From Aquabacterium sp. OR-4 (GTDB lineage: Bacteria; Pseudomonadota; Gammaproteobacteria; Burkholderiales; Burkholderiaceae_C): a DNA stretch of 64,000 bases. The notes under the pieces were generated by a model. That model worked only from the letters and a program-made list of their open reading frames with translations. It was not told the origin of the DNA and made no database searches. Shown here piece by piece: positions 59,704 to 64,000 of the stretch (positions within the stretch are counted from its first letter, which is position 1; each line of letters begins with the position of its first letter). The position numbers and the translations under genes are program-made. The DNA lies in contig NZ_JAOCQD020000003.1 of assembly GCF_025290835.2 (NCBI RefSeq), positions 372,001-436,000 on the forward strand. Reading direction: 5' to 3'.

Positions 59704-59857
59704 CAACAAGACGCCCACCTCGATGCCGTGTTCCATGCGCTGGGCGATGCCACGCGCCGCCGCATCCAAGCACATCAAGGCGCTGGAAAGTGCCGGCCTG
59801 ATCTGGCGCGGGTGGGTGCGGCTGCGGGCCGAGTACGAACAACGCGTGACGGCGTGA
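59695..59857 (+). pseudogene. Collapsed ArsR-family regulator gene
   Basis: The start reads MVEQQDAHLDAVFHALGDATRRR, the N-terminus of an ArsR winged-helix regulator. The frame then changes: in another frame the sequence continues SKHIKALESAGLIWR, which is the recognition-helix end, and closes VRLRAEYEQRVTA before a TGA. Thus roughly 25 residues between RRRI and SKHIKAL, plus a frameshift, are missing, and the C-terminus is cut short. An intact ArsR of this type is about 100-110 residues, so it is non-functional. Its own operator-like palindromes still precede it. Confidence 0.75.
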
Positions 59858-59998
59858 TCACTTCAGCTGATAGGTGAGTGCTTCCGCCACGCACAGGCCC
59901 AGCGCATCCATCGGCATGGCATCGGCCACATCGAGCCGCTTCGTGCGCAGTGCCAGCAGCTTGTCGCGCCCGGCGGGCGAGACGGCGCCATTGGCCGC
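59858..59998 (-). pseudogene. C-terminal fragment of an unidentified protein
   Basis: Reading the minus strand, an open stretch ending ...DALGLCVAEALTYQLK before a TGA near 59857 runs to a stop codon (TAA) at about 59999-60001 in the same frame. It begins ANGAVSPAGRDKLLALRTKR and has no start codon or ribosome site that I can support. It looks like the 3' end of a lost gene beside the ArsR remnant. I do not recognise the family. Confidence 0.4.
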
Positions 59999-60054
59999 TT
60001 AGGACTGGGCCACCGCGGGATCGTGGCATGCCAGGCGTCCTGGCCGCCGCCCGA

Positions 60055-60492
60055 TCACTCGCGGCTGCGTGAATGCACCACCGCGTCGCGCACCGCCTTG
60101 CCGGCCTTCTTGTCGGCCGGAAAGATCACCTCGCGCTCGAGCCAGCGCACAAAGCGCAGGGTCTGCTCATCTTGCGCCTGGCGCAGCAGGCCCACCAGCG
60201 CACGGGCCTCGATGCGCTCTTCGGCGCGGCTGCGCCCCTCGCTGTGCGTGCCGCCCGGGCACAGCGCCTGCAGGCGCCTGAACTCGGGCAGCCCCGCAAC
60301 GGTGCGCCGCACATCGCTCACCCGCAGCCAGCGCTCGCCGCTGGCCACCTCGACGATGTCGATCGGGTTCGTGCGGTACTGGTAGTGGCGGCCATCGGTG
60401 TCGGCATAGGCGCGCTCGCGCAGCCTTTGCCACAGCCACAGACACATGGCGATGACCGGCGCACCGATCAGCCTGGACAGCAGATACCTCAT
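60055..60492 (-). CDS. Hypothetical single-pass membrane protein
   Basis: A 145-residue protein with one N-terminal hydrophobic segment (LIGAPVIAMCLWLWQRL) and a basic/acidic soluble tail with YQYRTNPIDIVEVASGERWL, ARALVGLLRQAQDEQTLRFVRW and DKKAGKAVRDAVVHSRSRE. I do not recognise a family. ATG 60492 is chosen because a longer frame lacks homology. The next gene on this strand is a siderophore receptor ending in the same orientation, 86 bp upstream. Confidence 0.6.
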   Translation of the reverse strand: MRYLLSRLIGAPVIAMCLWLWQRLRERAYADTDGRHYQYRTNPIDIVEVASGERWLRVSDVRRTVAGLPEFRRLQALCPGGTHSEGRSRAEERIEARALVGLLRQAQDEQTLRFVRWLEREVIFPADKKAGKAVRDAVVHSRSRE

Positions 60493-60578
60493 GGCGCGCA
60501 GCTTACAGGCCGCGCGCCGCGCCGCCGCGCCGCCGATGGCGGGCACGGGCGGCGGGCCTGGCCTGGCCTGGCCTGCGC

Positions 60579-62768
60579 TCAGAACTTGTGCTGCAGGCTG
60601 AGCTGGTAGTTGCGCGGCGCGCCATAGATGGCGCCGTACTGCAGGCCGCGCACATAGGTCTTGTCGAGCAGGTTCTTGACGTTCAAGCGCACGCTGGTGC
60701 TGGCATCGAACTCGTAGGCGGCGAACGCGTCCACCAGGGTGTAGGCCGTCTGGCGCACGCCGCTGCTGCCCTGCACCTCGCTTTGCCAGCGCAGCGATGC
60801 ACCGGCGCGCAGGCCTGGCAGCAGCGGCAGCTTGCTTTCGGCACGCACGTGGGCGGTGGTCTTGGGCACCCACAGCGTGCCGACCTGGTAGCCGTTGATG
60901 CCTTCGATCTCGACCCGCGCAATGCCGGCGGCCAGCTTGACGCCCTCGCCCACGCGGCCCATGGCCTCGAACTCCCAGCCCGAGGACTTGGCGTCGACCG
61001 GCGTGTAGTAGTAGGTGCCGTCGCGGGTGGTGTTGGGGTCGGTGTCGGTCGGGAAGGTGCCGGCAAAGGCGGCCAGGCCGCTTTGCTTGGCGCCGTACAC
61101 GGCCAGCGTGGTCAACAGCTTCTTGTCCAGCCACTCGGCCTTGACACCGATCTCGTGGTTCAGGCCCTTCATCGGCGCCAGGTACTCGCCGCCGAAGTCA
61201 ACCTGCTCCTGGTTCTGGAAGATGCTGGAGTACGAGGCATAGGCCGAGATGTCGGGCGTGATCTCGTAGCTCAGGCCCAGGTAGGGGCTGACCTTGCTGG
61301 TGTCGGGGTACACCGTGGCCGGCGTGTTGCCGTAGCGCGAGCTGCCCTCGCGCTGCAGGCGCACCGCGTTCAGGCCGGTGATGGCGTGCAGGCCATCGGC
61401 CAGGTTCAGGCGCGAGGCCAGGTACAGGCGGGTCAGCACCTGCTTGCCGGCGGTGGCCGGCTCGGCCGCGCCCCAGGTGGGCTCGGCATAGACGTTGCCG
61501 GCATACGGGAAGGCCGGCAAGGCGAGGAAGTTGCCGACGACGGCGGCCCGGGTGTCGGTGGTGAACTCGTCGGTGGCATGGCTCAGGCCGGCCAGCAACT
61601 GGTGCTTGCGTCCGAAGAGGCTGAAGCGCCCGTTCAGGTTGACATCCAGGATCTCGCTGTCGCTGGGCGAGTACGAGGTGTAGGCCCAGCCGACCAGGCC
61701 GGTGTTGTCGGCGTTCAGGCCGCCACCGTTGGTGTAGGCGTAGAGCAGGCGGGTGGCCTCCTCGGTGCGCCGCACGTTGTAGGTGGCCTTCAGCTCCCAG
61801 TTCTCGCTCAGGCTGTGGGTGTACTCGATGAAGCCGCTGTTGGTGCGGGTGTTCCAGTAGGTCCAGTCTTGCGAGGTGGAGGCCGAGCGGTCGAAGTTGG
61901 CGCGGCTGCCGTTGGTGTAGTTCAGCGTCAGCGAGCCCCACATCGGTGACTTCTGCTTCATGTCCTGGTGGCTGAAGCCCAGCGTCAGCGTGCCGTTGCT
62001 GCCGATCTGGCCGTCGATCACGCCGTAGATGCTGGTGCGCTTGTCATGCAGCGCGCGCAGGTACGAATCCTTGTCGTCGTGCGCCACCACCAGGCGGCCG
62101 GCCCAGCGGCCGTCGTCGGACAGGCGCCGGTTCAGGTCGAGCGTGAGGCGCTTCTTGTTGTACGAGCCCAGCGTCAGGCCGATCGTGCCCTGGTCGGTGT
62201 TGGTGGGGCGCTTGCGCACGTAGTTGATCGTGCCCGACGAATTGCCCACGCCGGTGAGCAGGCCGTTGGCGCCGCGGATGACCTCGATGCGCTCGAACAG
62301 GAAGGTGTCCTGCTGGCCCACCACGGTGCCCCAGGAGTTGGTCATGCCCAGGCCGTCGAGCTGGGTGGACTGGATGTCGAAGCCGCGCGCGTTGTAGGTG
62401 GCGCGGTTGGTCTCGTACTGCTCGACGTTGACGCCGGTGACCAGGCTCAGCGCGTCGTTGGCGCCGTCGAGGCCGAAGTCGCTGAGCTCCTCCTTGTCGA
62501 CCGTGCTCACCGATTGCGGCGTGTCCTTGATCGTCAGCGGCAGGCCCGTGGCGCCCTTCGAAATGCGCTGCGCGCGCTTGCCGGTGATCACCACCGCCTG
62601 GCCGCTGGCGGGCGTGGTGCTGGCTGTTGCGGTGGTGCTGGCCTGCGCCGCCGGCGCCGGCGGCGCGCTGTCGGTGGTGGCAACGGCGGGCTGGCTCTGG
62701 CCATGGGCGGGCAGAAACACCAGGGCGGCGGCAAAGGCGCAGGCGCTGAGCGCCGGATTGCGGGACAT
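60579..62768 (-). CDS. TonB-dependent siderophore receptor (FhuE/FpvA-like)
   Basis: A 729-residue receptor with signal peptide (MSRNPALSACAFAAALVFLPAHG). QAVVITGKRAQRISKGATGL precedes the plug: PQSVSTVDKEELSDFGLDGAND, YNARGFDIQSTQLDGLGMTN and FERIEVIRGANGLLTGVGN with GTINYVRKRP, all classical for ferric-siderophore receptors. The barrel ends YGAIYGAPRNYQLSLQHKF with a terminal Phe. It imports an iron-siderophore with TonB-ExbBD energy; which one cannot be told. A Fur-box-like palindrome lies about 190 bp upstream, between it and the divergent PepSY genes. Confidence 0.92.
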   Translation of the reverse strand: MSRNPALSACAFAAALVFLPAHGQSQPAVATTDSAPPAPAAQASTTATASTTPASGQAVVITGKRAQRISKGATGLPLTIKDTPQSVSTVDKEELSDFGLDGANDALSLVTGVNVEQYETNRATYNARGFDIQSTQLDGLGMTNSWGTVVGQQDTFLFERIEVIRGANGLLTGVGNSSGTINYVRKRPTNTDQGTIGLTLGSYNKKRLTLDLNRRLSDDGRWAGRLVVAHDDKDSYLRALHDKRTSIYGVIDGQIGSNGTLTLGFSHQDMKQKSPMWGSLTLNYTNGSRANFDRSASTSQDWTYWNTRTNSGFIEYTHSLSENWELKATYNVRRTEEATRLLYAYTNGGGLNADNTGLVGWAYTSYSPSDSEILDVNLNGRFSLFGRKHQLLAGLSHATDEFTTDTRAAVVGNFLALPAFPYAGNVYAEPTWGAAEPATAGKQVLTRLYLASRLNLADGLHAITGLNAVRLQREGSSRYGNTPATVYPDTSKVSPYLGLSYEITPDISAYASYSSIFQNQEQVDFGGEYLAPMKGLNHEIGVKAEWLDKKLLTTLAVYGAKQSGLAAFAGTFPTDTDPNTTRDGTYYYTPVDAKSSGWEFEAMGRVGEGVKLAAGIARVEIEGINGYQVGTLWVPKTTAHVRAESKLPLLPGLRAGASLRWQSEVQGSSGVRQTAYTLVDAFAAYEFDASTSVRLNVKNLLDKTYVRGLQYGAIYGAPRNYQLSLQHKF

Positions 62769-62961
62769 GGGGGTACTTCCTTGAATTGCGTGGGAGATGG
62801 CATCACGGTGCCCGCCGGGGCGCGGCAAGCACGGCACCCGGTGCCGTGCCCCACCGCCCCGGCCAAGCCGCCGCTGGAGTGAAGCGATCCGGCCGGCCCG
62901 GCAGCACCGGTGCGCCAGGCGGTGGATCAACGGCGAAATCTTAATCGCAATAGGAAGGGTT

Positions 62962-62976
62962 CTCATTCATAATGAG
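62962..62976. promoter_or_regulatory. Fur-box-like palindrome
   Basis: CTCATTcatAATGAG is a perfect palindrome of the hexamer pair found in Fur boxes (GATAATGATAATCATTATC). It lies in the divergent region between the siderophore receptor and the small membrane protein/PepSY genes and can serve both for iron-repressed expression. Confidence 0.6.
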
Positions 62977-63034
62977 CATATTCACCACACTGGGCGTCGC
63001 CGGCTGCAGGGTTCGGCCGCGCCATGGAGTCCGC

Positions 63035-63205
63035 ATGTCCGAAGAATTCCGCCGCGTCTGGACCTGGCCGGTCGCGCTGGGTCTGCTCACCGCCACCGGC
63101 CTGCTCAGCGCGCTGGTGTCCGATGGCTGGGGCGATGCCTGGTCCTGGCTGGCGCTGGGTGTGCCGGTGGCCGTGATGACCCGCTTCTCGCTGACAGGAC
63201 GCTAA
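63035..63205 (+). CDS. Small membrane protein preceding a PepSY gene
   Basis: A 56-residue protein starting MSEEFRRVWTWPVALGLLTA with two hydrophobic segments (WPVALGLLTATGLLSALV and WSWLALGVPVAVMTRF). Small membrane proteins of this layout commonly stand directly before PepSY-domain ferric-reductase-like proteins in siderophore loci; that association is from memory. It ends 4 bases before the PepSY start, so the two are translationally linked. The upstream in-frame ATG at 62972 lies inside the Fur-box region and is not used. Confidence 0.78.
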   Translation: MSEEFRRVWTWPVALGLLTATGLLSALVSDGWGDAWSWLALGVPVAVMTRFSLTGR

Positions 63206-63209
63206 AGCC

Positions 63210-64000
63210 ATGCCCTCGCCCAAAGCCCTGCGCGTGTGGTCGTGGCTGCACACCTGGAGCAGCCTGGTCTGCACCGTGTTCATGCTGCTGCTGTGCCTGA
63301 CCGGTCTGCCGCTGATCTTTCATCACGAGATCGAGCACCTCAGCGGTGACGAGGTGGAACTGCCCGCGCTGGCCCACAGCGGCCCGCCGGCCAGCTTCGA
63401 CACGGTGCTGGCCGCGGCGCGCGCCAAGTACCCGCAGCGCGTGCTGCAGTACGCCTCGGCCGACGAGGAGAACCCGCTGCTGTGGCATGTGACGCTGACG
63501 CCCACGCCGGCCCCCACCGACGACTACAAGTCGCTTGCCGTGGATGGCCGCAACGCCCAGGTGCTGCGCGACGCGCGCACCAGCGAAGGCTTCATGTACT
63601 GGATGCTGCGCCTGCACGTCGACCTGTTTGCCGATCTGCCCGGCAAGCTGTTCCTGGGCTTCATGGGCCTGCTGCTGGTGATCGCCATCGTCTCGGGCGT
63701 GGTGCTGTACGCGCCCTTCATGCGCAAGCTCGAGTTCGGCGCGGTGCGCCGCGACCGCTCGCCGCGCCTGAAGTGGCTGGACCTGCACAACCTGCTGGGC
63801 ATCGTGACCCTGGTGTGGGCGCTGGTGGTGGGCTTCACCGGCGTGATCAACACCTGGACCGACCTGCTGGTGAAGTACTGGCAGTACAGCGAGCTGAGCG
63901 CGCTGCTGGCGCCCTACCAGGGCCAGGCCCTGGTGGCCGAGGCCGAGCGCGCGCCGATGCAGGCCGCACTCGATGCCGCGCGCGCCCACACGCCCGACAA
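63210..64000 (+). CDS. PepSY-domain membrane protein, 5' part (siderophore-linked, FhuE-associated type)
   Basis: The gene runs off the window end, and 263 residues are seen. The first membrane helix with LRVWSWLHTWSSLVCTVFML and a periplasmic PepSY domain (SFDTVLAAARAKYPQRVLQY and YKSLAVDGRNAQVLRDAR) are followed by a second helix (FLGFMGLLLVIAIVSGVVLY) and a third (LHNLLGIVTLVWALVVGFTG). These proteins (PepSY_TM family) are thought to reduce or help release iron from siderophores at the inner membrane. It is 4 bp from the small membrane protein and divergent from the receptor. Confidence 0.88.
   Translation, partial: MPSPKALRVWSWLHTWSSLVCTVFMLLLCLTGLPLIFHHEIEHLSGDEVELPALAHSGPPASFDTVLAAARAKYPQRVLQYASADEENPLLWHVTLTPTPAPTDDYKSLAVDGRNAQVLRDARTSEGFMYWMLRLHVDLFADLPGKLFLGFMGLLLVIAIVSGVVLYAPFMRKLEFGAVRRDRSPRLKWLDLHNLLGIVTLVWALVVGFTGVINTWTDLLVKYWQYSELSALLAPYQGQALVAEAERAPMQAALDAARAHTPD

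Noticed and set aside
59858..60054. Possible cytochrome-peroxidase-like C-terminus (CHDPAVAQS) next to the fragment
   Set aside because: Only a few residues before a stop; no heme-site context could be supported.

Overview
The window reads as chromosomal DNA of a high-GC betaproteobacterium of the order Burkholderiales, probably the Rubrivivax/Leptothrix/Ideonella/Aquincola neighbourhood. The grounds are very strong G/C third-position bias, a Bug-type (TctC) periplasmic receptor, Liv-type ABC transporters, acyl-CoA catabolic clusters, and at 49832-49897 an intergenic repeat of a kind I recall as common in that order. No rRNA, tRNA or CRISPR was found. Genus-level placement is inference.

Layout. 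1-4.8 kb: the 3' end of a YDG-repeat adhesin, an ECF sigma factor, and a LuxR-type response regulator with its 7TM histidine kinase. 4.85-9.9 kb: an aldarate catabolic unit on the minus strand (galactarate dehydratase garD, an orphan Bug receptor, an L-talarate/galactarate dehydratase of the enolase superfamily and a LacI regulator) with two perfect GGTAGCGCTACC operators before the structural genes and a near-copy before the regulator. 9.96-14.4 kb: a self-sufficient CYP102 (P450-BM3-type) fusion enzyme with a divergent LysR regulator. 14.4-28.9 kb: an acyclic-terpene-utilisation (atu)-like locus: an AtuE-type hydratase, both subunits of a geranyl-CoA-type carboxylase (AtuF/AtuC), an AtuD-type dehydrogenase, a second acyl-CoA dehydrogenase, two conserved unknowns (TIGR03084 and DUF2156 types), a dethiobiotin-synthetase-like protein that has lost its P-loop, and a divergent AtuA. 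It is interrupted at about 20.4-22.4 kb by a Mu-like phage remnant (truncated gpF-like head gene, gpG-like tail gene, D12-class adenine methylase) flanked by repeat-rich DNA.

28.9-46.8 kb: housekeeping and unknown genes, including a DUF429 protein, an EamA transporter, an AnsA/DUF1446-unrelated asparaginase, a YdcF protein, a TonB receptor translationally coupled to a beta-propeller phytase with a possible Pho box upstream, a degenerate GGDEF protein followed by an AraC regulator, an astacin-like zinc protease, small membrane and secreted proteins, and a membrane-anchored MutS-like ATPase. 46.86-53.9 kb: one minus-strand operon for uptake and oxidation of an unknown substrate (branched-chain-type ABC transporter, aldehyde dehydrogenase, SDR dehydrogenase). 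54.1-60.5 kb: a lipoprotein, a second-type signal peptidase I, DUF3052, GNAT, amidohydrolase, SRPBCC and isochorismatase-fold genes, plus the remains of an ArsR regulator whose palindromic operators survive. 60.6-64 kb: a siderophore receptor and a divergent PepSY protein (cut by the window end), sharing a Fur-box-like palindrome.

Taken together the window is a catabolic and nutrient-scavenging region: sugar acids, terpenoid or branched acyl-CoAs, phytate, ferric siderophores and an ABC-imported alcohol/aldehyde precursor. All functions are read from motifs and remembered family sequences; no search was run.
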